A stretch of 64,000 nt of DNA from Paenirhizobium daejeonense. GTDB taxonomy: Bacteria > Pseudomonadota > Alphaproteobacteria > Rhizobiales > Rhizobiaceae. The position numbers and the translations under genes are program-made. Shown here one piece after another: positions 47,004 to 55,809 of the stretch (position 1 is its first letter; every line of letters begins with the position of its first letter). The notes below the pieces were generated by a model, which saw nothing but the letters and a program-made list of their open reading frames with translations, was not told the DNA's origin and did no database searches. Location of the stretch: contig NZ_JACLAL010000005.1 in assembly GCF_014280875.1 (NCBI RefSeq), positions 434,001-498,000 on the forward strand, in the 5' to 3' direction.

Positions 47004-48091
47004 GCCCCGATATCAACCCGCACGATCCCGGCGCGCCTCTCGATCCGCTTCCCGGTCATTCCTCCCTTGGCCGCCTCGAACGCGTGCTGCGTCGCGGCGA
47101 ATTCGCCGTCACCGCCGAACTTAATCCGCCCGACAGCGCCAATCCGCATGATGTCTACGAGCGGGCCTCGGTCTTCGACGGTTGGGTCGACGGCATCAAT
47201 GCGGTGGATGCGTCCGGGGCCAATTGCCACATGTCCTCGGTCGGCATCTGCGCCCTGCTGACGCGGATGGGTTACGCTCCGATCATGCAGATCGCCTGCC
47301 GCGACAAGAACCGCATCGCCATTCAGGGCGATGTTCTCGGCGCGTCCGCCATGGGCGTGCAGAACATCATGTGCCTGACCGGCGACGGCGTGCAGGCCGG
47401 CGACCAGCCGGGCGCCAAGCCGGTCTTCGACCTCGACTGCATGTCGCTCCTGGAAACCGTCCGCACCATGCGCGACCAGTCGAAGTTCCTCTCCGGCCGC
47501 AAGCTCACCTCGCCGCCGCAGGTCTTTCTGGGTGCCGCCATCAATCCGTTCGCCCCGCCTTACGATTTTCGGCCCTATCGCCTTGCCAAGAAGATCGAGG
47601 CCGGCGCCCAGTTCGTGCAGAGCCAGTACTGCTTCGATGTGCCGATGTTCCGCGAATACATGAAGAAGGTCCGCGATCTCGGATTACACGAGAAATGCTT
47701 CATCCTCGTCGGCGTCGGTCCGCTTGCCTCGGCCAAGACCGCCAAGTGGATCCGCTCCAACGTCCCCGGCATCCACATTCCCGACGCCGTCATCAAGCGT
47801 CTGGAAGGGGCCGAAGACCAAAAGAAAGAAGGCAAGCAGCTCTGCATCGACATCATCAACGAGGTGAAGGAGATCGAGGGCATCTCCGGAGTCCACGTCA
47901 TGGCCTATCGCCAGGAGGAATATGTCGCCGAGATCGTCCATGAATCGGGTGTCCTGAAGGGCCGCAAGCCGTGGAAGCGCGAAGCGAGCCCCGTCGATGC
48001 TCTCGTCGCGGAACGGCTCGAGGCGATCCGTGCAGAGAAGCTCGAAGACCAGCAGCAACTCGCCGAAAAAGCCGCCAGCCATCCGCATTGA
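47000..48091 (+). CDS. metF: Methylenetetrahydrofolate reductase, MetF-like
   Basis: 363 residues. The TIM-barrel flavoenzyme is recognised from FAVTAELNPPDSANP, IMQIACRDKNRIAIQGD, NIMCLTGDGVQAGDQ and AQFVQSQYCFDVPMF. About 60 residues longer than E. coli MetF, with a helical C-terminal tail. Here it should run in the oxidative direction, methyl-H4folate to methylene-H4folate, with MetV. The chromosomal methionine pathway would need a separate or shared copy. Confidence 0.9.
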   Translation: MSPDINPHDPGAPLDPLPGHSSLGRLERVLRRGEFAVTAELNPPDSANPHDVYERASVFDGWVDGINAVDASGANCHMSSVGICALLTRMGYAPIMQIACRDKNRIAIQGDVLGASAMGVQNIMCLTGDGVQAGDQPGAKPVFDLDCMSLLETVRTMRDQSKFLSGRKLTSPPQVFLGAAINPFAPPYDFRPYRLAKKIEAGAQFVQSQYCFDVPMFREYMKKVRDLGLHEKCFILVGVGPLASAKTAKWIRSNVPGIHIPDAVIKRLEGAEDQKKEGKQLCIDIINEVKEIEGISGVHVMAYRQEEYVAEIVHESGVLKGRKPWKREASPVDALVAERLEAIRAEKLEDQQQLAEKAASHPH

Positions 48092-48193
48092 ACGCGGCGT
48101 CCGGCCCACCAGTCGCTGCCCCCATTGCTGCCCTTGTAACCCATTTCCCGGCACGCTAGACCTCATTGACGCGCGCCCGACCGGAGGACCGAA

Positions 48194-49159
48194 ATGACCC
48201 GTACCATCGTCGCATCCGCAACCCGAGAAATCATCATCGGCTTCGACCAGCCCTTCTGCGTCATCGGGGAGCGCATCAATCCGACCGGCCGCAAGAAGCT
48301 CGCCGCGGAAATGATCGAGGGCAATTTCGACACCGTCATCAAGGATGCGCTGGAACAGGTCGCCGCGGGTGCCACCATGCTCGACGTCAATGCGGGCGTC
48401 ACCGCCGTCAATCCGAACGAGACCGAGCCGCCGCTCCTCGTCAAGACCATGGAAATAGTCCAGGGTCTCGTCGACGTGCCCCTTTCGATCGACAGTTCCG
48501 TGACAGCTGCGATCGAGGCCGCACTCAAGGTCGCCAAGGGCCGGCCGCTGATCAATTCCGTCACCGGCGAAGAAGAAAAGCTCGAAGCCATCCTGCCGCT
48601 CTGCAAGAAATACGACGTTCCGGTCGTCGCGATCTCCAACGACGAGACCGGTATTTCGCAGGATCCCGACGTCCGTTTCGCAGTCGCAAAGAAGATCGTC
48701 GAGCGCGCCGCAGATTATGGCATCAAGCCGCATGACATCGTCGTCGATCCGCTGGTCATGCCGATCGGCGCCGTCGGCTCTGCCGGCCTCCAGGTCTTCG
48801 CCCTCATCCGCCGCCTGCGCGAGGAGCTGAAGGTCAACACCACCTGCGGCCTGTCCAACATCTCCTTCGGCCTGCCCCACCGCCACGGCATCAATGCCGG
48901 CTTCATTCCGATGGTCATCGGCGCCGGTATGACGAGCGCGATCATGAACCCCTGCCGCCCGGCCGAAATGGAGGCCGTGCGCGCCGCCAACGTTCTGAAC
49001 GGCACTGACGAGCATTGCTACAACTGGATCAAGACCTACCGCGACTACAAGCCGGCCGAAGGCGGCGCGGCCGCAGCCGCCCCTGCATCCGCCTCGACCG
49101 GAGGCGGTCGCCGCGGCGGTCGCGCCGCGCGCGTGGGTGGCGGTGCTGCAACAGAATAA
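48194..49159 (+). CDS. Methyl-H4folate:corrinoid methyltransferase
   Basis: 321 residues. The pterin-binding barrel (DHPS-like) shows FCVIGERINPTGRKKL, GATMLDVNAGVT, VPLSIDSSVTAAIEAAL and GLSNISFGLPHR. It belongs to the MeTr/AcsE and MtgA-type group that moves methyl groups between cobalamin and H4folate. Residues 292-321 form an Ala then Arg/Gly-rich tail (STGGGRRGGRAARVGGG) absent from the anaerobe enzymes as I know them. Confidence 0.9.
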   Translation: MTRTIVASATREIIIGFDQPFCVIGERINPTGRKKLAAEMIEGNFDTVIKDALEQVAAGATMLDVNAGVTAVNPNETEPPLLVKTMEIVQGLVDVPLSIDSSVTAAIEAALKVAKGRPLINSVTGEEEKLEAILPLCKKYDVPVVAISNDETGISQDPDVRFAVAKKIVERAADYGIKPHDIVVDPLVMPIGAVGSAGLQVFALIRRLREELKVNTTCGLSNISFGLPHRHGINAGFIPMVIGAGMTSAIMNPCRPAEMEAVRAANVLNGTDEHCYNWIKTYRDYKPAEGGAAAAAPASASTGGGRRGGRAARVGGGAATE

Positions 49160-49199
49160 GCGGGGTTGGCTGCGCAGTCGCAATCAGGGAGGTGATGTC

Positions 49200-49502
49200 T
49201 TGAATTACAAATTCTATTTGATCGTGGCTGCGCTTGTTCTTTTCGTCTATTTCGTTGTCTTTCCCGATAAGGCAGAGTTTCAGCGTTTCGCCGAAATCTC
49301 AACGTCTTACGCACTTCCCTTGATGGTTGCTGTGTTGGCTGCGCCCATGGCTGCGATCCTGTATTCCCGACGCGCCGAACTGGATGAGGCGCATAGCAAG
49401 CGGCTCATCGACATTGGTGTCTGGATATCATCCGCTATCGCCTTTGTGGCCGTAACAGCCTTAGTACTTCTTGTGAAACTCTCTGCAGATTACGCCTCAT
49501 GA
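49200..49502 (+). CDS. Small two-to-three-span membrane protein within the one-carbon operon
   Basis: 100 residues from TTG 49200 (GGAGG seven bases upstream). Helices at residues 4-20 (FYLIVAALVLFVYFVV), about 36-53 (ALPLMVAVLAAPMAAIL) and 73-93 (ISSAIAFVAVTALVLLV). More AT-rich than its neighbours, suggesting a late insertion. Its stop overlaps the activase start (ATGA). No family recognised. Confidence 0.6.
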   Translation: MNYKFYLIVAALVLFVYFVVFPDKAEFQRFAEISTSYALPLMVAVLAAPMAAILYSRRAELDEAHSKRLIDIGVWISSAIAFVAVTALVLLVKLSADYAS

Positions 49503-51538
49503 CCGACGCCTCCAAAGATCATCTCGTCCTCTTCATGCCGTCCGGCAAGCGTGGCCGTTTCCCCGTAGGAACGCCGGTGCTCGATGCTGCCCGCTCGCTC
49601 GGCGTTTATGTCGAGAGCGTCTGCGGTGGCCGCGCCACCTGCGGCCGCTGTCAGATCGAGGTGCAGGAGGGCAATTTCGCCAAGCACGGCATCGTGTCCT
49701 CCAACGAGCACATCTCGCCGATCGGCCCGAAGGAAGAGCGCTACGATCGTGTCCGCGGTCTCCCCGAGGGCCGTCGCCTCTCCTGTTCGGCCACCATCCA
49801 GGGCGACCTCGTGGTCGATGTGCCGCAGGATACGGTCGTCAATGCGCAGGTAGTACGCAAGGCCGCGACCGACCGCGTGATCGAACGAAATCCGGCTGTC
49901 CACCTCTGTTATGTCGAGGTCGATGAACCCGACATGCACAAGCCACTTGGCGATCTTGATCGTCTCAAGGTCATGCTGGAGAAGGACTGGGGCTATTCCG
50001 ATCTGCAAGTCGCGCCTTACCTACTGCCCGAACTCCAGAAGATCCTGCGCAAGGGCAACTGGGCGGTGACCGCCGCGATCCATCGCGACAGCCCGACCTC
50101 GCGTCCGACCATCATCGCGCTGTGGCCCGGCCTGCACAACGAAGCCTATGGCCTTGCCTGCGACATCGGCTCGACGACCATCGCCATGCATCTGGTGTCG
50201 CTGCTATCAGGCCGCGTCGTCGGATCGTCAGGCGCATCCAATCCGCAGATCCGCTTCGGCGAGGATCTGATGAGCCGCGTCTCCTATGTGATGATGAACC
50301 CGGATGGCCGCGAGGCCATGACCAGGGCCGTGCGTCAGGCGATCAACGAACTCACCGACAAGGTTTGCGCCGAAGGTGGGGTGTCGCGCACCGACATCCT
50401 CGACAGCGTCTTCGTCGCCAACCCGATCATGCACCACCTCTTCCTCGGCATCGATCCGACCGAACTTGGCCAGGCGCCCTTTGCGCTCGCCGTCTCCGGC
50501 GCGGTCTCCTGCGAGGCGAAGGACATCGAGCTTGCCCTCAATCCCGGCGCCCGCACCTACCTCCTGCCCTGCATCGCGGGCCATGTCGGCGCTGACGCGG
50601 CAGGTGCGACGCTTGCCGAGGGGCCGCATCGGCAAGATCACATGATGCTGCTTGTCGATGTCGGCACCAATGCCGAGATCGTTCTCGGTAATAGCGATCG
50701 CGTCGTCGCCGCCTCCTCGCCCACCGGCCCCGCTTTCGAAGGCGCGGAAATCTCTTGCGGCCAGCGCGCGGCCCCCGGCGCCATCGAGCGCGTCCGCATT
50801 GACGCGCAAACTCTCGAACCCCGCTTCAAGGTCATCGGCGTGGAGCAGTGGTCGGACGAGCCCGGTTTTGCCGAAGGCGCAGAGAAGGTCGGTATCACCG
50901 GCATCTGCGGCTCGGCGATCATCGAGGTCGTCGCGGAAATGTATCTCTCCGGCGTCATCTCCGCAGATGGCGTGGTGGACGGTTCGCTTGCCGCCCGCAG
51001 TCCCCGCATTCTGGAAAACGGCCGCACCTTCTCCTACCTGCTGCACGACGGTGCGCAGAAGATCAGCGTGACGCAGAACGACGTGCGCGCCATCCAGCTC
51101 GCCAAGGCTGCGCTCTATGCCGGTATCAAACTGTTGATGGAAAAGCAGGAAGTAGAGACGGTCGACACGATCCGCTTCGCCGGCGCCTTCGGTTCCTTCA
51201 TCGATCCGAAATACGCCATGGTGCTCGGCCTCATTCCCGATTGCGATCTCGCCGAGGTCAAGGCCGTCGGCAATGCCGCCGGCACCGGGGCCCTGATGGC
51301 GCTTCTCAACCGCGACCACCGACGCGAAATCGAGGAAACCGTTACGCGGATCGAAAAGATCGAAACCGCCCTTGAACCAAACTTTCAGCAATTGTTCGTC
51401 GATGCCATGGCCCTGCCCAACAAGGTCGACGCCTTCCCCCACCTCTCGACGGTGGTGACGCTGCCGGAACCGAAGACGCCTGCCGATGGCGATGCCGGTG
51501 GTGAAGGCGGTGGCCGGCGCAGACGTAGAAGTCGATAA
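49499..51538 (+). CDS. ASKHA/2Fe-2S corrinoid reactivation protein (RACo-like)
   Basis: 679 residues. The N-terminal 2Fe-2S domain is VESVCGGRATCGRCQIEV with a later Cys in RLSCSATI. A linker and then an actin-like ASKHA ATPase (DUF4445) follow: GLACDIGSTTIAMHLVSLL, HMMLLVDVGTNAEIVLG, GICGSAIIEVVAEM and IRFAGAFGSFIDP. Such proteins use ATP and low-potential electrons to return inactive Co(II) to Co(I). The C-terminus is Gly/Arg-rich (GGEGGGRRRRRSR). Essential in principle for an aerobic host, where cobalamin oxidises readily. Confidence 0.9.
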   Translation: MTDASKDHLVLFMPSGKRGRFPVGTPVLDAARSLGVYVESVCGGRATCGRCQIEVQEGNFAKHGIVSSNEHISPIGPKEERYDRVRGLPEGRRLSCSATIQGDLVVDVPQDTVVNAQVVRKAATDRVIERNPAVHLCYVEVDEPDMHKPLGDLDRLKVMLEKDWGYSDLQVAPYLLPELQKILRKGNWAVTAAIHRDSPTSRPTIIALWPGLHNEAYGLACDIGSTTIAMHLVSLLSGRVVGSSGASNPQIRFGEDLMSRVSYVMMNPDGREAMTRAVRQAINELTDKVCAEGGVSRTDILDSVFVANPIMHHLFLGIDPTELGQAPFALAVSGAVSCEAKDIELALNPGARTYLLPCIAGHVGADAAGATLAEGPHRQDHMMLLVDVGTNAEIVLGNSDRVVAASSPTGPAFEGAEISCGQRAAPGAIERVRIDAQTLEPRFKVIGVEQWSDEPGFAEGAEKVGITGICGSAIIEVVAEMYLSGVISADGVVDGSLAARSPRILENGRTFSYLLHDGAQKISVTQNDVRAIQLAKAALYAGIKLLMEKQEVETVDTIRFAGAFGSFIDPKYAMVLGLIPDCDLAEVKAVGNAAGTGALMALLNRDHRREIEETVTRIEKIETALEPNFQQLFVDAMALPNKVDAFPHLSTVVTLPEPKTPADGDAGGEGGGRRRRRSR

Positions 51539-51650
51539 CGGCCACCATCTCCACCAATGGTGGTATTTCTTTCAAACTGCACTCCGGTTACAGTCGACCT
51601 TACTGGAGGTTGGACCGGTGATGGTCCGTTTGGAGGAAATGGATTTCAGC

Positions 51651-52115
51651 ATGTCCGACAAATCCGAGCCCACCGAAATTCGCCTGAAGATATACAATGC
51701 CTTCCGGGAACAGGTGACCCACGAAAATACGCTCTACAACAACCACATCACCTGGCTTATCACATTGAATTCCTTTCTCTTTGCCGGCATAAGCCTGCTC
51801 TTTCGCGCCCGTATGGAAAACCTCTCGGACCGCGTCGAACTCGTCGTGTTGGTTTTCGTGCTGCTGATCTGCTGCGTTGGATTTTGCGTAAGTGCCATTT
51901 GCAGTGCACTTCTTAGCCAGTCGCGCCGGGTTCTGAACTGGGTGCGAGATGAATGGGATGGTCTCTCCGGCAGAGGCTTTTTCGGAGATCAGGTGTCTGT
52001 TGTCCCCCTTCCTCATCCCTCCGGCGGCGATGGTAAAAAACAGGCGCGCACATTGTTCCGCTCGGGTAATTTGCCGACGGTCATGATGGTCAGCTGGGTA
52101 CTCATATTCCTGTGA
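51651..52115 (+). CDS. Membrane protein of unknown function
   Basis: 154 residues from ATG 51651; upstream in-frame ATGs at 51621 and 51639 are possible but their ribosome sites are poorly spaced. A soluble N-terminus (EIRLKIYNAFREQVTHENTL) is followed by a helix (HITWLITLNSFLFAGISLLF), a second (LVVLVFVLLICCVGFCVSAI) and a short terminal one (VMMVSWVLIFL). The HENTLYNNHITWL motif resembles small membrane proteins of unknown role seen in many bacteria. More AT-rich than neighbours. Confidence 0.65.
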   Translation: MSDKSEPTEIRLKIYNAFREQVTHENTLYNNHITWLITLNSFLFAGISLLFRARMENLSDRVELVVLVFVLLICCVGFCVSAICSALLSQSRRVLNWVRDEWDGLSGRGFFGDQVSVVPLPHPSGGDGKKQARTLFRSGNLPTVMMVSWVLIFL

Positions 52116-52160
52116 ACGCTTTGGCTTCTGGTACTTCATTTCAAGAGTTAGTCTTTGCCC

Positions 52161-52895
52161 ATGCCATTTCTCATGGACGTAAACCTGTCGCTCGATTCAG
52201 CATTGTTCCTCGATCTCGATGGAACGCTGGCGGATATCAGCCCGGACCGAAACTCCATCCGTATTCCACCGGCTGCCGAGCGGAGCCTTATGGGAATTTT
52301 CGACTGTCTTTCCGGTGCCGTCGCCATCGTCAGCGGGCGGGACATTGACGATCTTGCCGTTCGCGTACCCGAGGCACTTTGGAGGATCGGCAATCACGGT
52401 GCCTTTGTACTGGCACCCGGCGAGAGTGGCCGAACATTTCCGTCATTGATTGATCCAGCCATCATTGACGACGTGAAAAGACGATGCGCCGAGCTTGGCC
52501 TTGATCTCGAGGTGAAGAAGACGTCGATCGCCATTCATTATCGCAGCACACCCGAACTGGAATCTGCCAGCCACGGACTGCTTGCCCGCTACGCCGGACA
52601 GGATTCAGAATACCTTATGGAAGCCGGGAAAATGGTGGCGGAGCTGAAGGTTCGGAACGTCGGCAAGGGAAAGGCGATCGAGGAGCGGATGCGGCAAGCG
52701 CCATTTGCCGGACGATTGCCGCTTTTCCTCGGCGATGATGTTACCGACGAGGACGCCTATCCCGTCATCAATCGCCTCGGCGGCGTATCGATAAAGGTAG
52801 GAGCCCCTCCCTCCCTTGCCACCACCTTCGCCTCGTCTCCTGCGGAGGTAAGGCAATGGCTGGAGCAACAGGCAGCGGCGCTGCACACCCTCTGA
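52161..52895 (+). CDS. otsB: Trehalose-6-phosphate phosphatase
   Basis: 244 residues. HAD motif I is LFLDLDGTLADISP, motif II is AIVSGRD, and motifs III/IV are KVRNVGKGKAIEE and FLGDDVTDEDAYPVI. Size and the NHGAF cap segment match OtsB. No otsA is adjacent. It makes trehalose, an osmoprotectant, a thematic neighbour of a betaine-catabolism locus. The start could be ATG 52161 or 52173; neither has a strong ribosome site. Confidence 0.88.
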   Translation: MPFLMDVNLSLDSALFLDLDGTLADISPDRNSIRIPPAAERSLMGIFDCLSGAVAIVSGRDIDDLAVRVPEALWRIGNHGAFVLAPGESGRTFPSLIDPAIIDDVKRRCAELGLDLEVKKTSIAIHYRSTPELESASHGLLARYAGQDSEYLMEAGKMVAELKVRNVGKGKAIEERMRQAPFAGRLPLFLGDDVTDEDAYPVINRLGGVSIKVGAPPSLATTFASSPAEVRQWLEQQAAALHTL

Positions 52896-52939
52896 GACCG
52901 GTCAGGCGGCACCTTCCCGACCATTGAGTTTCAGACTAC

Positions 52940-53836
52940 TCACGCCGCCATGCCGATCATCTCTGAGAAGGCGAAGCGGACGCTGTCGGCGACGGCGCAG
53001 ATCGTCTCGCTGGTTTCGGCTCCCGTGAGCAGCCTTACTTCGAAAGAGCCGAGTTCCGGCAGTCCATGCTTGTTGCCGAGCGCGACCATGTCGTCGGTCA
53101 GGTAGCTGCGCGGCAGCGGCGCGACCGCGAGATCGGCGATGACCGCGGCACGCTGCGCCATTGTGTGGGCGGAAAGATAGGCGATCCGATATTGCCGCTT
53201 GTCCTTGTCCAGCCGCGCCAGCGCATCGGCGCGCCAGCAGCAGCCGTCTTCCCAGATCGAGACCGGGAGCGGATCGCGCAGATGCGCGGTGCCACACTTG
53301 GCGCCTGCCCAGACCAGATGTTCGGTATGGATCACCTCGCCCTCATGGCTGACAACGCCCGGTGCGCAATTGATCAGCGTCAGGTCGAGCCGCTGCTCCT
53401 GCAACCGCCGCCGCAGTTGCGATGATGTATCGACCGTCAGGTCGACCATGATCGCCGGATAGACCTCCGCAAAACGGCGCAGGATCGTGGGCATGTAGCG
53501 CTCGCCGATATCGTCGGGTGCGCCGAGCCTCACGACGCCTTTCATTTCCGGCATACGGAACCGGCCCACCGCCTCGTTGGAAAGGGCAAGCATCCGGCGC
53601 GCGTAAGGTAGCAGCGTCTCGCCGCTCTCGGTCAGCGTCACGGAGCGGGCATCGCGCAGGAACAGCGTCGCGTTCAACTGCTCTTCCAGTTTCTTGATCT
53701 GCATCGAGACGGCCGAGGGTGTTCTGAACACCCGGTCCGCTGCCGTGGTGAAACTCCCGGTTTCCGAGATCGCGACAAAGGTCCTCAGGATGTCGTTGTC
53801 CAGCAACGGCAGGGGTTGGCGGATTGAAACGGTCAT
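52940..53836 (-). CDS. LysR-family regulator
   Basis: 298 residues from ATG 53836 (GAGG eight bases upstream). The N-terminal HTH is ILRTFVAISETGSFTTAADR then SAVSMQIKKLEEQL. The effector domain begins VVRLGAPDDIGERYMPTIL. It is divergent from two DUF1127 genes, a common arrangement in Rhizobiales, where it may control them. Confidence 0.88.
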   Translation of the reverse strand: MTVSIRQPLPLLDNDILRTFVAISETGSFTTAADRVFRTPSAVSMQIKKLEEQLNATLFLRDARSVTLTESGETLLPYARRMLALSNEAVGRFRMPEMKGVVRLGAPDDIGERYMPTILRRFAEVYPAIMVDLTVDTSSQLRRRLQEQRLDLTLINCAPGVVSHEGEVIHTEHLVWAGAKCGTAHLRDPLPVSIWEDGCCWRADALARLDKDKRQYRIAYLSAHTMAQRAAVIADLAVAPLPRSYLTDDMVALGNKHGLPELGSFEVRLLTGAETSETICAVADSVRFAFSEMIGMAA

Positions 53837-53944
53837 CACGCTTACCTCAATATAATTGAACATGAAGACCATATCATTTCGTTTGATTGATAGTCAACCG
53901 ACCCCAATACTACCCGCAAAAGTTGGTCATATGGAGGTGCCGAG

Positions 53945-54112
53945 ATGCTCATGGCTATCACCCTACGTCTGCTGCATATCGCCATTGCGCAACCTTTGGG
54001 AGAATTCATCAACGAACGGCGAAAGGCCAGACTGAACCGCGAGATGCATCAGTTGCCCGATAGCGTGCAGCGGGATGTTGGTTGGCCTCCGCGCGAGGAA
54101 GTGCGCCGGTGA
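53945..54112 (+). CDS. DUF1127-like small protein, first of two
   Basis: 55 residues from ATG 53945 (GGAGG seven bases upstream). The C-terminal half carries a degenerate DUF1127 signature (ARLNREMHQLPDSVQRDVGW). It is separated from the LysR gene by about 110 bases in divergent orientation. DUF1127 proteins can bind RNA or affect arginine and phosphate metabolism in alphaproteobacteria. Confidence 0.65.
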   Translation: MLMAITLRLLHIAIAQPLGEFINERRKARLNREMHQLPDSVQRDVGWPPREEVRR

Positions 54113-54240
54113 TTCATCGGCGGAATATCGGATCAATCAATTTCGCTGATTTCAGAAATAAGAAACATTCGTTTGATTGATGAAATGTCCTGATGCAAAA
54201 CGCAGCTGCCTGAAGAGGCTCACGGGAAAAGGAGAATGCG

Positions 54241-54456
54241 ATGACACTGGTATTTGATGAGGCACGGTTTTCCCGGCGCTCGCGCCGGTCATGGGCAACA
54301 GCCGGGATTCCGGCTGCTCTCAATTCCGTGATTGCCGCCTGGCGGGAATGGCATCGCCGCCGCCAGGAAGGACTTGCGCTGGAAGCGATGCCCTTCGATC
54401 TCAGGAAAGACCTCGGCTGGCCTGCGGGCGACATGGAAGACCGGACGCGTCCGTAG
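54241..54456 (+). CDS. DUF1127 small protein
   Basis: 71 residues from ATG 54241 (AAGGAG six bases upstream). The domain is clear: WREWHRRRQEGLALEAMPFD then LRKDLGWPAGD. It shares the LysR neighbourhood with 53945-54112 and is probably regulated in the same way. Confidence 0.75.
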   Translation: MTLVFDEARFSRRSRRSWATAGIPAALNSVIAAWREWHRRRQEGLALEAMPFDLRKDLGWPAGDMEDRTRP

Positions 54457-54747
54457 GCAATTTTGCGACACGCCTCCCGCCCGGAGAACTTGACGATAGT
54501 TGTCTCCCGGCGGGAAGGTTTCTAAAGGCTTGTTCAGCCCGGATCGAATTTCCCGATCAATTTCAGTTACCTGCCCTAAGTTGAAATCACAGGCCGAAGC
54601 TCTGCCCATTGCTTCGTATCAAAGTCGCAAAAATGTCGCGATAATGATGTCCTGATGAAGAAATCGCCGCTTTTCGTCACTATGATGTCGCGTATCGGCA
54701 ACCGGCGAACCCCGTTCCACGCAAGGAATGGGAAAAACGTGGGAACA

Positions 54748-55776
54748 ATGGGCATCAACATGAACAAGCAGACCAAGAAGCGCTCGCTCGTCTTTTTTCT
54801 GGTACCGCATTTCACGCTCCTGCCGTTCGCGGGCGCGATCGAAACGCTGCGCATCGCCAACCGCATGCTCGGTTATGCCGCCTATGAATGGCGCCTTGCC
54901 TCGGTGGACGGGCAGAAGGTGCATTCGTCCAGTGGCATCGGCATGGAGGTGAACTCCTCGCTTGCCGATGAACGGCGCTTCCTCTCCGGCGAAAACCGCC
55001 CGAGCATGGTGATCGTCTGTTCCGGCATCTATGTGGAGGAGTTCCACAACAAGTCGGTGAACGCTTGGCTCCGCGAGGCCTATAACCGCGGCGCGGCCAT
55101 CGGCAGCCTCTGTACTGGCGCCCATGTCCTGGCGCAAGCCGGACTTCTGAATGGCAAGCGTTGCGCCATTCACTGGGAAAACCTCCCCGGCTTCTCCGAG
55201 ACCTTCCCGCAGGCGGAAGTCTATGCCGACCTCTACGAGGTCGACGGCAATCTCTACACCTGCGCCGGCGGCACGGCCTCGCTGGATATGATGCTGAACC
55301 TGATCGGCCAGGATTTCGGCGAAGGCCTCGTCAACCGCGTCTGCGAGCAGCACCTCACCGACCGCGTCCGCAGCGCTCATGACCGCCAGCGCTTGCCGCT
55401 GCGCGCCCGTCTTGGCGTGCAGAACTCCAAGGTCCTGTCGATCATCGAACTGATGGAAAGCAATCTCTCCGAGCCGCTGTCGCTTCTGGAGATCGCCGAC
55501 GATGCCGGTCTCTCGCGCCGCCAGATCGAACGCCTGTTCCGGCAGGAAATGGGCCGCTCGCCTGCCCGCTATTATCTCGAGATCCGTCTCGACCGCGCTC
55601 GTCACCTGCTGGTCCAGTCGTCCATGCCGGTGGTCGAAGTGGCGGTTGCCTGCGGTTTCGTCTCCGCGTCGCACTTCTCCAAGTGTTATCGCGAACTCTA
55701 CAACCGTTCGCCCCAGCAGGAGCGCGCCGAGCGCAAGCTGACCATGACCACCAACCGTACCGGCGTCGTCGTCTGA
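54748..55776 (+). CDS. GlxA/GbdR-type AraC regulator
   Basis: 342 residues from ATG 54748; ATG 54760 is a near alternative. The N-terminal DJ-1/PfpI-like domain shows FFLVPHFTLLPFAGAIETLR and AAIGSLCTGAHVLAQAG (the Cys elbow). The C-terminal AraC HTH has LSLLEIADDAGLSRRQIERLF and VAVACGFVSASHFSKCY. This is the architecture of GbdR, CdhR and similar regulators of betaine and carnitine catabolism, which makes it a good candidate regulator of the 40-51 kb pathway. Confidence 0.85.
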   Translation: MGINMNKQTKKRSLVFFLVPHFTLLPFAGAIETLRIANRMLGYAAYEWRLASVDGQKVHSSSGIGMEVNSSLADERRFLSGENRPSMVIVCSGIYVEEFHNKSVNAWLREAYNRGAAIGSLCTGAHVLAQAGLLNGKRCAIHWENLPGFSETFPQAEVYADLYEVDGNLYTCAGGTASLDMMLNLIGQDFGEGLVNRVCEQHLTDRVRSAHDRQRLPLRARLGVQNSKVLSIIELMESNLSEPLSLLEIADDAGLSRRQIERLFRQEMGRSPARYYLEIRLDRARHLLVQSSMPVVEVAVACGFVSASHFSKCYRELYNRSPQQERAERKLTMTTNRTGVVV

Positions 55777-55809
55777 TGCCGGCTTCCTGTCCGGGTTTTC
55801 ACCATTACC

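Noticed and set aside
47684..49183. 499-codon open frame antisense to the metF and methyltransferase genes
   Set aside because: High third-position GC creates long antisense frames; the plus-strand genes have clear domains. The same applies to the antisense frames over ssuA-ssuD, the activase, and the GGDEF-EAL gene.
51550..51572. CCACC-AAT-GGTGG resembling the phage operators at 3.1 kb
   Set aside because: The spacer differs, it is a single copy 24 kb outside the prophage, and it lies just after the activase stop, where a weak terminator hairpin is a simpler reading.
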